Assembly (NCBI RefSeq): GCF_004801415.1
Contig: NZ_SSNX01000005.1
Span: 1-64,000 of the forward strand
Origin: Deinococcus sp. KSM4-11
GTDB lineage: Bacteria > Deinococcota > Deinococci > Deinococcales > Deinococcaceae
Direction: 5' to 3'
Length of the DNA: 64,000 bases
The notes under the pieces were generated by a model that did not search any database, was not told the DNA's origin, and was given only the letters and a program-made list of their open reading frames with translations. Numbering within the stretch: position 1 is the stretch's first letter; each line of letters starts with the position of its first letter. Below are positions 23,181 to 36,141 of this stretch, one piece after another. Made by a program: the position numbers and the translations under genes.

Positions 23181-23213
23181 TCCAGTCTGGATGGTCTAAG
23201 CTGAGAGTACTCT
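23181..23213. promoter_or_regulatory. Candidate PadR operators in the divergent spacer
   Basis: Two palindromes lie in the 70-bp spacer between the DUF4188 gene and the PadR-type gene: TCCAG-T-CTGGA (23181-23191) and AGAGTACTCT (23204-23213). Their position suits control of both genes by the regulator. The binding itself is inferred. Confidence 0.45.
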
Positions 23214-23219
23214 GTCGGT

Positions 23220-23768
23220 GTGAGTGATGCAACGCTGGGGCCGTCGTCGTACATCGTGCTGGGGTTGCTGGGAGGCTGTGGGGGTGGCACGTCCTACGAC
23301 CTGAAACGCTGGGCGGACGAGTCAGTCGGGTTCTTCTGGACGTTTCCGCGTTCGCAGCTGTATGCCGAACCGCAGCGTCTGACCGAACTGGGCCTGCTGA
23401 CCGCTACCCAGGAGCCGGGCGGTCGCCGCCGCCGCCGGTATGCCGTCACGGAGGCCGGTCACGCCGCCCTTCAGGCCTGGCTGGACATGCCCGCCGGACA
23501 GCCGGAACTGCGGGACGAGGGCCTCCTGAAACTGTTCTTCAGTCCGCAGGCGTCCCCGGAGACCGTGGCGCAGCTCGCGGCGGGTCAACTCGCTCTGCAC
23601 CGCCATCGGCTGGCCACATATGAGTCGTTCGGGAAGGCCGGAGAGATGCCCGGCCTGGACGGTGGGCGGCCCTTGGCGATGGGCCTGTTGTACGAGCGGG
23701 CCTCGGTGGCGTTCTGGTTCGACGTGCTGGCCGGTGCGTCCAACACCACAGTGCAGTCGTCCAGCTGA
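23220..23768 (+). CDS. PadR-family transcriptional regulator
   Basis: 182 residues from a GTG at 23220. The N-terminal winged helix shows SSYIVLGLLGGCGGGTSYDLKR, FPRSQLYAEPQRLTELGLL and a wing with GRRRRRYAVTEAGHAAL, all typical of PadR. A C-terminal helical dimerisation part follows (about 90-182). PadR proteins are usually repressors of detoxification or efflux genes. The divergent DUF4188 gene is the likely target. The start has no clear ribosome binding site, so the transcript may be leaderless. Confidence 0.88.
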   Translation: MSDATLGPSSYIVLGLLGGCGGGTSYDLKRWADESVGFFWTFPRSQLYAEPQRLTELGLLTATQEPGGRRRRRYAVTEAGHAALQAWLDMPAGQPELRDEGLLKLFFSPQASPETVAQLAAGQLALHRHRLATYESFGKAGEMPGLDGGRPLAMGLLYERASVAFWFDVLAGASNTTVQSSS

Positions 23769-23810
23769 ACAGGACGCCAGGTCGCGGGGAACGTCAACCG
23801 TAACCCCCGT

Positions 23811-23840
23811 TTGACCACCCGCGCTGGGCCGTGATACCTT
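23811..23840 (+). promoter_or_regulatory. Promoter of the infA-rpmJ-rpsM unit
   Basis: TTGACC (23811-23816) and TACCTT (23835-23840), 18 bp apart, give a strong promoter for infA and the following genes. The predicted start is near 23847. Confidence 0.75.
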
Positions 23841-23847
23841 TACGTTT

Positions 23848-23868
23848 GGCTTGTATCAAGCCTGGAGG
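23848..23868 (+). other. 5'-terminal hairpin next to the infA ribosome binding site
   Basis: GGCTTG/CAAGCC (23848-23853 and 23857-23862, TAT loop) would form at the first bases of the transcript and directly abuts GGAGG at 23864-23868. It could protect the 5' end or limit access to the ribosome binding site. This is inference from position. Confidence 0.5.
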
Positions 23869-23872
23869 TTGC

Positions 23873-24130
<258 letters not shown>

Positions 24131-24236
24131 GCTCCCAGGCCCACGTACCCACAGATTCCCCACCCGCAGAAGGTGGGAGGGGGGTCGAGCGCTGCCAGAC
24201 AGCACCACGATTGGTGCGGCGGCGCGAGGAGGAAGA
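24131..24236 (+). other. infA-rpmJ spacer with two tandem hairpins
   Basis: A 106-nt gap with two perfect 6-bp inverted repeats: CCCACC/GGTGGG (24159-24164 and 24172-24177) and GCACCA-CGAT-TGGTGC (24202-24217). The second ends 9 nt before the GAGGAGGA ribosome binding site of rpmJ. Neither has a T run, so these look like leader structures rather than terminators. Confidence 0.45.
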
Positions 24237-25129
<893 letters not shown>

Positions 25130-25284
25130 GTGCAGACGCACTGAACGCCAGCGCGCGCCCACCTGCCCCGTCTCCACTGTCCACTTGGACATGAGCCTCA
25201 CCACAGGCGAAGGGAGACGGGCCCCAGAGGGCCGCAGACCCGGCCGGGCGGTACGCCGCCTGCGCCGACCAGAGGAGAATTTGA
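25130..25284 (+). promoter_or_regulatory. Structured leader of rpsD, possible S4 binding site
   Basis: The 155-nt spacer has no ORF. A perfect 9-bp stem, CCCGTCTCC (25167-25175) with GGAGACGGG (25213-25221), encloses an inner hairpin GTCCA/TGGAC (25179-25190). Additional GC-rich inverted sequence follows before GAGGAG. S4 represses its own mRNA in several bacteria, so an S4 leader is a reasonable inference, but no known S4 motif was matched. Confidence 0.45.
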
Positions 25285-25905
<621 letters not shown>

Positions 25906-25909
25906 TTCA

Positions 25910-26924
<1,015 letters not shown>

Positions 26925-26953
26925 GCCGCACCTGAACCCAAAGGAGACTTCCC

Positions 26954-27304
<351 letters not shown>

Positions 27305-27322
27305 GACCATCCGGTCTGCCTG

Positions 27323-27348
27323 CCCCCGCTCCGGCGGGGGTCTTTTTT
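27323..27348 (+). terminator. Intrinsic terminator after rplQ
   Basis: A perfect 7-bp stem CCCCCGC/GCGGGGG (27323-27329 and 27334-27340) with a TCCG loop is followed by TCTTTTTT. It ends the alpha-operon transcript. Confidence 0.93.
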
Positions 27349-27395
27349 GGTGTCGGACACGCCGACAGATGTCGCTGTATCGCAGGTTGTCCTGC

Positions 27396-27401
27396 TACCC
27401 T
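27396..27401 (+). promoter_or_regulatory. -10 box of a leaderless transcript (RBBP9-like gene)
   Basis: TACCCT lies 5 nt before the ATG, so the transcript would begin at or near the start codon. No ribosome binding site is present. Confidence 0.55.
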
Positions 27402-27406
27402 GCCGT

Positions 27407-27982
27407 ATGACTCCAACCCTCGTGATCGTGCCCGGCCTGGGTGACAGCGGCCCGGAGCACTGGCAGACCCTGTGGACGCAGAAATTTGGGGCGACCCGTG
27501 TGCAGCAGGACGATCTGCATACCCCCACCCCGGTCACCTGGGCCGGCCGCTTGCAGGAGGTCGTCGACGCCACACCGGGCGATCTGGTGCTGGTCGGCCA
27601 CTCGACCGGCGTGCTGACCATCGTGCACTGGGCAAAGTTGCACGCCGCCGGGCAGAACCGTGTGAAGGGCGCGCTGCTGGTCGGCCCGTCCGACGCCGAG
27701 GATCAGGGTGTGCAGGCAGAGTATCCGGCGCTCGCGGCGATGGCCCCCATTCCGCGGTCGCCGCTCCCCTTCCCGGCCCTGGTGATCGCCAGCGAGAGTG
27801 ATCCCTTCGTGTCCTTTGACCGTGCCCAGGCCTTCGCGGACGCCTGGGATGCCGAATTCATCTCGGCAGGTGACGCCGGGCACATCAACGTGGCCAGCGG
27901 CCACGGCGAGTGGCCGGACGGCGAGATCCTGCTCAGCGAAGCCCTGCACGCCTGGACGCCGCCCGACATCGTCCGCTTCTGA
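27407..27982 (+). CDS. RBBP9/YdeN-family serine hydrolase
   Basis: 191 residues from the ATG at 27407; an upstream reading from 27347 would start inside the rplQ terminator. The first strand and loop TLVIVPGLGDSGPEHWQTLW are typical of the RBBP9/YdeN group of small alpha/beta hydrolases. The nucleophile elbow is GHSTG with Ser66. A late Asp (ESDPFVSFD) and a His (GHINVASGHGEW) complete the likely triad. The substrate is unknown. It is a single gene between the rplQ terminator and a convergent hairpin shared with trxA. Confidence 0.85.
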   Translation: MTPTLVIVPGLGDSGPEHWQTLWTQKFGATRVQQDDLHTPTPVTWAGRLQEVVDATPGDLVLVGHSTGVLTIVHWAKLHAAGQNRVKGALLVGPSDAEDQGVQAEYPALAAMAPIPRSPLPFPALVIASESDPFVSFDRAQAFADAWDAEFISAGDAGHINVASGHGEWPDGEILLSEALHAWTPPDIVRF

Positions 27983-28002
27983 TCCAGTAGACATCCACAG
28001 AA

Positions 28003-28029
28003 AGGGCCACCTCCGCGCGGGGTGGCCCT
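28003..28029. terminator. Convergent hairpin between the RBBP9-like gene and trxA
   Basis: AGGGCCACC (28003-28011) and GGTGGCCCT (28021-28029) form a perfect 9-bp stem with a 9-nt loop between two convergent genes. On the minus strand it is followed by a short TTTC run, so it is most likely a terminator for trxA and possibly for both. Confidence 0.6.
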
Positions 28030-28045
28030 GCTGGTACTGGCGACT

Positions 28046-28405
28046 TCAGTTCGCGCTGACGCTCTCGGTGACCGCGGCGGCGGGAGCCGGCGTGGCGTAC
28101 TTGTCGAGCAGGGCTTCGAAGGCGCGCTTGGGCTGGGCGCCCACCACGCCCTCGACCGGCTGGCCGTCCTTGAAGAGGATCAGGGTCGGGATGCTCATCA
28201 CGCGGAACTGGCCCTGCGTGACGGGATTGTCGTCGACATTCAGTTTGCCGACCTTGACGCGGCCCTCGTACTGCCCGGCGATTTCTTCGATCACGGGCGC
28301 GATGATGCGGCACGGTCCGCACCAGGGGGCCCAGAAGTCCACCAGGGTCAGGCCCTCGCTGATTTCGCTGGTAAAGGTGCTGTCGGTGAGTTCCACAGGC
28401 TTCAT
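28046..28405 (-). CDS. trxA: Thioredoxin
   Basis: 119 residues from the ATG at 28405. The active site WCGPC is at residues 28-32 (Cys29, Cys32), with DFWAPWCGPCRIIAPVIEEI around it and the cis-proline segment SIPTLILFKDGQ. A C-terminal tail rich in Ala and Pro (about 105-119) is longer than in E. coli thioredoxin. It reduces cytoplasmic disulfides. The -10 box is only 7 nt before the ATG. Confidence 0.96.
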   Translation of the reverse strand: MKPVELTDSTFTSEISEGLTLVDFWAPWCGPCRIIAPVIEEIAGQYEGRVKVGKLNVDDNPVTQGQFRVMSIPTLILFKDGQPVEGVVGAQPKRAFEALLDKYATPAPAAAVTESVSAN

Positions 28406-28412
28406 GCCCAGC

Positions 28413-28418
28413 ACTATA
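28413..28418 (-). promoter_or_regulatory. -10 box of leaderless trxA
   Basis: TATAGT on the minus strand ends 7 nt before the trxA ATG, with no ribosome binding site between. This suits a leaderless or nearly leaderless transcript. Confidence 0.6.
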
Positions 28419-28508
28419 CTCCGGAAGTACCCCCCGGGGCTATATCCGGGATGGGAAAATGCTAACACTGTCTTTATCGGAAAGCAGCGCTGGAACACCC
28501 TGGCGGCG

Positions 28509-28514
28509 TACTGT
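28509..28514 (+). promoter_or_regulatory. -10 box of a leaderless transcript (DUF309 gene)
   Basis: TACTGT lies 5 nt before the ATG at 28520. No ribosome binding site lies between. Confidence 0.5.
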
Positions 28515-28519
28515 GGGGT

Positions 28520-28885
28520 ATGCCCGGTGACCTCCGATCGGAACCTGCCGCCTGGGCCGCGTTCCAGGCTGGGGCAGAGTTCTTCAACGCCGGCCACTGG
28601 TGGGAAGCGCACGAGGCCTGGGAAACTCCCTGGGCGCAGGCGACCGGCGAGGATCGTCACTTCCTGCAGGCGCTGATCCTGCTGGCCGCCGCCCTCCACA
28701 AACGCTGGCGGCATGGCAGCCACACGCACCGCAACCTGTACAAGGCCGACGCGTATCTGGCCCGGCTCCCGGGGGTATACGCGGGCGTAGATCTTATCGC
28801 GCTGCGGGCGGAGGTCTGGGCGGCCCTGCACGATCCAGGGCGGCGGCCGCAGGTGATCAGTCAAGTAGAAATCGGCGTGGATTGA
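28520..28885 (+). CDS. DUF309 family protein
   Basis: 121 residues. The pattern FNAGHWWEAHEAWETPW, then RHFLQALILLAAALHK is the DUF309 signature (HxxWExxW with a downstream LIQxAAALH type helix). It is all alpha-helical with several conserved His and Glu residues that could bind metal. Function unknown. It is divergent from trxA and followed by a NYN-domain gene. Confidence 0.85.
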   Translation: MPGDLRSEPAAWAAFQAGAEFFNAGHWWEAHEAWETPWAQATGEDRHFLQALILLAAALHKRWRHGSHTHRNLYKADAYLARLPGVYAGVDLIALRAEVWAALHDPGRRPQVISQVEIGVD

Positions 28886-29016
28886 GGGCGTCCTCGTCCC
28901 TCCGCTATCCTGGGGTCAGGTGGTGCCCACGGGCCCGCCCCATTGCCCGTACTCCTATTCACACGACATTGTCTGGGCCCCGCACCCGTGCGCTGGGCCC
29001 ACTCCCGGAGGATCCG

Positions 29017-29616
29017 ATGGAACGCATTGCCCTGTTCATTGATGGTGCGAACGTATACGCCGCCGCCAAACGCCTCGGCTGGAATTTCGACCACCGCAAG
29101 ATCCTCGAGCACTTCTCCGCTGGCGGGGCACTGTACAACGCCTTCTACTACACGGCGGTGCCCACGCCCATTGACGACAAGCAGAAGCGCTTCACCGACG
29201 CCCTGACCTACATGGGCTACACGGTTCGCACCCGCCCCCTGCGCGAGACGACCGACGACTCGGGCGAGACCTCCCGCCGCGCGAACCTCGACATCGAGAT
29301 CGTCACGGACCTTCTGACCACCGCTGACCGTTATGATACGGCCGTCCTGCTGACCGGCGACGGTGACTTTGAGCGGCCCGTCGAGGTGCTGCGCGCCCGG
29401 GGCAAGCGGGTGGTCGTGGCGAGTATCGCCGAGATGACCAGTTACGAGCTGCGCAACGCCGCCGATCAGTACGTGGATTTCAAGGACATCCGCGAGCAGG
29501 TCGAGCGACCCGGCTATCGCCTGCCCAGCGATCACCGTGGATCGGGGGATCAGCGTGGCGCGGACAGCCGTCCGTACTACGTGTCTGCCACGCTGACCGA
29601 GACCGATGACCGCTGA
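29017..29616 (+). CDS. NYN-domain (LabA/DUF88-like) protein
   Basis: 199 residues from the ATG at 29017, after GGAGGA. The NYN (PIN-like) ribonuclease fold shows FIDGANVYAAAKRL with Asp9, LDIEIVTDLLTTADRYDTAV and the acidic LLTGDGDFERPVEVLRARGK. These acidic residues form the metal site in PIN-type nucleases. The last 30 residues are a basic, Gly-rich tail. It probably processes RNA in the cytoplasm; the target is unknown. The stop overlaps plsX by 11 nt. A paralogue lies at 57016. Confidence 0.88.
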   Translation: MERIALFIDGANVYAAAKRLGWNFDHRKILEHFSAGGALYNAFYYTAVPTPIDDKQKRFTDALTYMGYTVRTRPLRETTDDSGETSRRANLDIEIVTDLLTTADRYDTAVLLTGDGDFERPVEVLRARGKRVVVASIAEMTSYELRNAADQYVDFKDIREQVERPGYRLPSDHRGSGDQRGADSRPYYVSATLTETDDR

Positions 29617-30691
29617 GCCCGGCGCCCAGGAGCCCCCGCGCGCCGACAGTCTGCCGGTCGCTCTGGACGCGGTCGGTGGGGATCACGGGGCTCCCCCGAA
29701 TGTCGAGGGTGCCGTGGAGGCCGCCCGTGCTGGCGTGAACGTGCTGCTGGTCGGCGATCAGGTTCGGCTGCACGCGGAACTCGGGAAGCATCCGGGCAGC
29801 GCCAGCCTGCCGCTGGAGGTCGTGGACGCGGGCGACGTGATCGGTATGGACGAGCATGCCACCGACGTCCGCAGCCGACCGCAGGCGAGCATCAACGTCT
29901 GCACCCGGCTGGTGAAGGAGGGAAGGGCCAGTGCCGCCGTCTCGATGGGGCACTCCGGGGCGACCATGGCGTCGGCGCTGCTCACCCTGGGCCGCCTGAA
30001 AGGCGTGGATCGGCCGGCCATCCTGACGCACCTCCCGGCGCGCGGCGGCTTCACCACCATGCTGGACGTGGGGGCCAACGCCGACGTGCGGGCCGCTTAC
30101 CTGGCGCAGTGGGCGCAACTGGCCAGCGTGTACCTGAACGTGCTGGAGGGCCGCGAACAGCCCACCGTGGGCCTGCTGAGCATCGGTGAGGAGGATCACA
30201 AGGGCAGCGCCCTGGTGCTGGAGGCCCACGCGCTGTTACGGGCGCTGCATGGGCATGGCGTGAACTTCCACGGGAACATCGAGGGCCGCGACATCTTCCT
30301 CGGCACCACCGATATCGTCGTCACCGACGGCTTCACCGGCAACGTGTGCCTGAAGCTCGCGGAGGGCGAGGCCAAGGTCATGTTCGGGTGGGTGCGCGAC
30401 GCCCTCCAGGGCAGCGTGCGGAGCAAACTAGGCGGCCTGCTGGCGCGTCCCGCCCTGCGCGGCCTGGCCGACCGCATGGATCCCAGCACCTATGGTGCCA
30501 GCATCCTGATCGGCGTGCGCGGCCTGGCCTTCATCGGGCACGGCAGCGCCGACGCGCGGGCGGTGAAAAACGCCCTGCTGCGCGCTGCCCGGGCCCACGA
30601 GGCCGGGCTGATCCCGCGCCTGGAGGCGGCCTTCCGCCCGGCCCCGCCCTCCGCTCCGCAGGTTCCCGGCTCCCCCCGCCCCGCCCCCTGA
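29606..30691 (+). CDS. plsX: Phosphate acyltransferase PlsX
   Basis: 361 residues. The start VALDAVGGDHGAPPNVEGAV and the motifs MGHSGATMASALLTLGRLKG, DVGANADVR, LLSIGEEDHKGSALV, NIEGRDIFLGTTDIVVTDGF and TGNVCLKLAEG mark PlsX. It makes acyl phosphate from acyl-ACP for phospholipid synthesis, at the membrane surface. It is coupled to the NYN gene; usual PlsX neighbours (plsY, fabD) are absent. The C-terminal tail (about 340-361) is Pro-rich and probably disordered. Confidence 0.95.
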   Translation: MTAEPGAQEPPRADSLPVALDAVGGDHGAPPNVEGAVEAARAGVNVLLVGDQVRLHAELGKHPGSASLPLEVVDAGDVIGMDEHATDVRSRPQASINVCTRLVKEGRASAAVSMGHSGATMASALLTLGRLKGVDRPAILTHLPARGGFTTMLDVGANADVRAAYLAQWAQLASVYLNVLEGREQPTVGLLSIGEEDHKGSALVLEAHALLRALHGHGVNFHGNIEGRDIFLGTTDIVVTDGFTGNVCLKLAEGEAKVMFGWVRDALQGSVRSKLGGLLARPALRGLADRMDPSTYGASILIGVRGLAFIGHGSADARAVKNALLRAARAHEAGLIPRLEAAFRPAPPSAPQVPGSPRPAP

Positions 30692-30756
30692 GCTTCAGCG
30701 TCCGGTGAGGGCGGCCCCCCCTTGGCCTCTCATGAGGAATGTGGAATGCTCGGCGG

Positions 30757-31953
30757 ATGTGGTCTGACCTGCTCGCTGAATTTCAGAAACCGCAGGTGTG
30801 GCTGGGGCTGGCCCTCACCCTGCTGATCGCCTACGCCCTCTACCGTTTTGGCCGGACGCTCCTGAAACTCCTCGAACAGCACGTCGGCGCGCGGTTCCGG
30901 CGGGGCCTGGATCTGCTGTGGCTGATCGTGGTGGCTGTGGGGTGGCTGGCCGTCGCCACGGACATCACCTCGCTCAGCGGCGTGCCCGTGCTGTACAGCC
31001 TGGGTCAGGACATCACCAGCGGGTTCCGACACTCGGCCGGTCAGTTCCTGGTGGTGTTCGCCATGGCCCTGATCGCGTGGAACCTGATTGGCACCATGAG
31101 CCGCCGCATCGTCGCCGACGAGGAATTCAACCGCCGCAGCGTGCGCGTCCAGACCCTCAAGGGCGTCGTGGAGAGCACCCTGCGCGTGATCATCGTGGTC
31201 ATCGCCCTGATCTCGGCCCTCCAGACCATCGGCATCAACCCCGCCGGTCTGCTGGCTGGCGTGTCGGTGTTCGGCCTGGCCGTGGGTTTCGGCGCGCAGA
31301 GCCTCATCAAGGACGTATTCACGGGCTTCTTCATCCTGCTCGAGGATCAGTACGGGGTGGGCGACGTCATCACCGTGAACAGCGGCCAGCTCTCCGGCGG
31401 CGTGGAGCGCGTGAACCTGCGCGTGACCATGCTGCGCGCCCTGGACGGCACCGTGCACATCATTCCCAACGGGCAGATCAACACCGTCAGCGTGAGCAGC
31501 AAGGACTGGTCGCGCGTGGTCGCTGAGGTGGACGTGACCTATGCCGCGAACATCAACGACGCCCTGCGGGTGTTGCAGAAGGTGAGCGACGAGATCTACG
31601 CCGACAAGGAGTGGCAGCACTTCTTCCTCGACAAGCCCGAGATGCAGGGCGTGACGCAACTCGCCCCGGACGGTGTGACCCTGCGCGCCCTGTTCAAGGT
31701 GCAGCCGAAAAGCCAGTACGCCATCGGGCGGGAGTTCAACCGACGGATCAAGATCGCCATGGATCAGAGCGGCATCGACATTCCCTTTCCGCAGCGCAGC
31801 CTGAATTTTGGCAGCACGCCCATCGAGGTACGCCTCACGTGCGCCGACCCACCGAAGGCCCAGGACGCGCTCGCCACGCAGGATCGTCAGAACGCGCCCG
31901 TGAAACCCACCCTGACCCGCGAGGAAGAGGAAGGCGAACTGACCTCCTCCTGA
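30757..31953 (+). CDS. MscS-family mechanosensitive channel
   Basis: 398 residues from the ATG at 30757. Three or four N-terminal membrane helices (about residues 10-30, 50-75, 85-115, 145-170) lead to the pore helix and MscS core, VFGLAVGFGAQSLIKDVFTG then ILLEDQYGVGDVITV. A beta-domain with VHIIPNGQINTVSVSSKDW and an alpha/beta C-terminal domain follow. It would gate solute release during osmotic downshift. The last 40 residues are charged. It converges on ftsH. Confidence 0.93.
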   Translation: MWSDLLAEFQKPQVWLGLALTLLIAYALYRFGRTLLKLLEQHVGARFRRGLDLLWLIVVAVGWLAVATDITSLSGVPVLYSLGQDITSGFRHSAGQFLVVFAMALIAWNLIGTMSRRIVADEEFNRRSVRVQTLKGVVESTLRVIIVVIALISALQTIGINPAGLLAGVSVFGLAVGFGAQSLIKDVFTGFFILLEDQYGVGDVITVNSGQLSGGVERVNLRVTMLRALDGTVHIIPNGQINTVSVSSKDWSRVVAEVDVTYAANINDALRVLQKVSDEIYADKEWQHFFLDKPEMQGVTQLAPDGVTLRALFKVQPKSQYAIGREFNRRIKIAMDQSGIDIPFPQRSLNFGSTPIEVRLTCADPPKAQDALATQDRQNAPVKPTLTREEEEGELTSS

Positions 31954-31963
31954 GCCCTCGGGC

Positions 31964-31968
<5 letters not shown>
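31949..31968. terminator. Hairpin overlapping the stop codons of the MscS gene and ftsH
   Basis: CCTGAGCCC (31949-31957) and GGGCTCAGG (31960-31968) form a perfect inverted repeat that spans both convergent stop codons. It lacks a T run, so its terminator role is uncertain, but the convergent position is typical. Confidence 0.45.
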
Positions 31969-33925
<1,957 letters not shown>

Positions 33926-33930
33926 GCGCC

Positions 33931-33936
33931 ATGCTA
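33931..33936 (-). promoter_or_regulatory. -10 box of leaderless ftsH
   Basis: TAGCAT on the minus strand ends 5 nt before the ftsH ATG. There is no ribosome binding site. Confidence 0.5.
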
Positions 33937-34045
33937 CGCCAGCGGGTCGGCGGCAGACCGTTACCTCGGGACACACGCCTGAACCTCCCTCCGTGCGTGA
34001 ACCGGGGTGCGGCCGGACACTCAGGTTCCCGTCAGACCCGGCCCG

Positions 34046-34051
34046 TATGCT
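34046..34051 (+). promoter_or_regulatory. -10 box of a leaderless transcript (DUF4384 lipoprotein)
   Basis: TATGCT lies 6 nt before the ATG at 34058. No ribosome binding site is visible. Confidence 0.6.
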
Positions 34052-34057
34052 GCGCCC

Positions 34058-34561
34058 ATGCGTTCCCTTCAGACCACTGCCCTGATTGCCAGCACCGTTG
34101 CCCTGGGGCTCAGCGCCTGCACCCTGTCCGTCCGCCCGAACCTGACCCTGCAGGCCAGCGGCGGCAACCTGATCAGCGGCCTGCACCCGGATCGGGGCGA
34201 GGGCAGCACCTACGCGGTCGGGGAAAACGTGCGGATCAATGTCGGCACGCGCACCGCCGGCTACCTGACCCTGGTCGCGCTGCAGAGCAACGGCTACGCC
34301 AGCGTGCTGGCCCGCAACGTGTACGTGCAGCCCGGCACCACCACCTTCCCGCGCGCTCAGGACGGCGTGGTGTACACGGTCGCGCAGCCGCGCGGCATCC
34401 AGCGGGTGCGGGCGATTTTCACCCGCGTGCGCCCCACCACGGACCTCGTCGTGAGCGGGTACTACGATGGCAATCGCTGGAACACCTTCACCGAGACCTA
34501 CGTGAGCCCCTACCCGCAGGCCGACCGGGACGTGCAGGAAACCTTCTTCTACATCCGCTGA
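34058..34561 (+). CDS. DUF4384-like lipoprotein
   Basis: 167 residues. The N-terminus is a lipoprotein signal with lipobox LSAC (Cys21). The mature part has [20 protein letters not shown] and later [17 protein letters not shown], resembling DUF4384 proteins, which are beta-sandwich-like envelope proteins in Deinococcus and others. Function unknown. A terminator follows 18 nt after its stop. Confidence 0.75.
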   Translation: MRSLQTTALIASTVALGLSACTLSVRPNLTLQASGGNLISGLHPDRGEGSTYAVGENVRINVGTRTAGYLTLVALQSNGYASVLARNVYVQPGTTTFPRAQDGVVYTVAQPRGIQRVRAIFTRVRPTTDLVVSGYYDGNRWNTFTETYVSPYPQADRDVQETFFYIR

Positions 34562-34579
34562 GCCGACCCCCTCACAGAG

Positions 34580-34604
34580 CCAGTCGCTCCGCGCGGCTGG
34601 TTTT
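34580..34604 (+). terminator. Terminator after the DUF4384 gene
   Basis: CCAGTCGC (34580-34587) pairs with GCGGCTGG (34593-34600), eight pairs with one G-U, then TTTT. The -10 box of the next gene begins 5 nt further on, so termination and re-initiation are packed together. Confidence 0.75.
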
Positions 34605-34608
34605 CCTT

Positions 34609-34614
34609 TACCCT
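34609..34614 (+). promoter_or_regulatory. -10 box of a leaderless transcript (MazG-like gene)
   Basis: TACCCT lies 6 nt before the ATG at 34621, directly behind the terminator of the preceding gene. Confidence 0.55.
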
Positions 34615-34620
34615 CCCGGC

Positions 34621-35010
34621 ATGTCCCTGACTTTTGCCGACGCGAGCGCCCGCGTGGACGCCTACATCTCGCAGTTCAAGGAGGGGTACTTCCCGCCCCT
34701 GCTGATGCTGGCCCGCCTGACCGAGGAGACCGGTGAGATCGCGCGGGTGATCGCACACATGAACGGCAAGACGCCCAAACCCGGTGAGGACGTGGGCGAT
34801 CTGGAACTGGAACTCGCAGACCTGCTGTTCGTGATGGTCTGCCTGGCGAACGAACGGGGCCTGAGTCTGGAACGCGGCTTCACGCGCATGATGCACAAGG
34901 TCGAGACGCGCGATGCCGGACGCTGGACGCGCAAGGACGCGGAGGCGGGAGCCACTCCGGACTCCGGACTGACCGAACCGGATCTTGATGCCGCGCGGGA
35001 GACCTCCTAA
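34621..35010 (+). CDS. MazG-like nucleotide pyrophosphohydrolase
   Basis: 129 residues. The helical metal-binding pattern of the MazG superfamily is visible: [15 protein letters not shown] (ExxE) followed by [20 protein letters not shown] (ExxD type). Such enzymes hydrolyse nucleoside triphosphates, often abnormal ones, to monophosphates. The substrate here is unknown. The C-terminal 30 residues are likely disordered. DinB-like and Nudix genes follow on the same strand. Confidence 0.82.
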   Translation: MSLTFADASARVDAYISQFKEGYFPPLLMLARLTEETGEIARVIAHMNGKTPKPGEDVGDLELELADLLFVMVCLANERGLSLERGFTRMMHKVETRDAGRWTRKDAEAGATPDSGLTEPDLDAARETS

Positions 35011-35055
35011 CCTCAGCGTCGCACGCCTCCCACCCGCCCCTTTCAGGAGCCTCCC

Positions 35056-35574
35056 ATGACCGATTCCCGCTATCCCATCGGCCCGATGCCCATTCACCTC
35101 AGCCTGACGCCCCAGGAGCGGGAGGAAGCGCTGGGCGCGATCCGCGCGTTGCCCGCCGAACTGCGCGCCGCCGTGCACGGCCTGGACGACGCGCAACTCG
35201 ACACCCCCTACCGCGAGGGCGGCTGGACGGTGCGGCAGGTGGTGCACCACGTGGCCGACAGCCACATGAACGCGTACGTGCGTGTGAAGCTGGCGATCAC
35301 CGAGGACACCCCGACCGTGAAACCCTACGAGGAGCAGCTCTGGGCGGAACTCCCGGACAAAGCGCTGCCGCCCGAGGTCAGCCTGGAGTTGCTGGAGCGG
35401 CTGCACACGCGCCTGATGACTGTACTGGGCGGCGTCACCGACTGGGCGCGCGAGTGGACTCACCCCGCGCAGGGCCGCACGTATACCATCGACACGCTGC
35501 TCGGCATGTACGCCTGGCACGGCCGGCACCACGTGGCACACATCACGCACCTGCGCGAGCGGCAGGGCTGGTAG
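35056..35574 (+). CDS. DinB/YfiT-family protein, putative bacillithiol transferase
   Basis: 172 residues. The family pattern is [20 protein letters not shown], an acidic [10 protein letters not shown], and the C-terminal [10 protein letters not shown]; the histidines form a three-His metal site in YfiT/BstA proteins. Such enzymes conjugate bacillithiol, the thiol of Deinococcus and Firmicutes, to electrophiles. The activity is inferred from the family. AGGAG precedes the start. A Nudix gene follows after 3 nt. Confidence 0.85.
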   Translation: MTDSRYPIGPMPIHLSLTPQEREEALGAIRALPAELRAAVHGLDDAQLDTPYREGGWTVRQVVHHVADSHMNAYVRVKLAITEDTPTVKPYEEQLWAELPDKALPPEVSLELLERLHTRLMTVLGGVTDWAREWTHPAQGRTYTIDTLLGMYAWHGRHHVAHITHLRERQGW

Positions 35575-36072
<498 letters not shown>

Positions 36073-36095
36073 TCGGCAGACCGGAGAAAGTACGA

Positions 36096-36113
36096 CCTCC
36101 CCTTGCGGGGAGG
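36096..36113. terminator. Convergent hairpin between the Nudix gene and era
   Basis: CCTCCCC-TTGC-GGGGAGG is a perfect 7-bp stem-loop between two converging genes. It has no T run on either side, so it is a weak or bidirectional terminator at best. Confidence 0.5.
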
Positions 36114-36141
36114 AGGCGGTCAGGACAGCGGGTGGCTGCGC

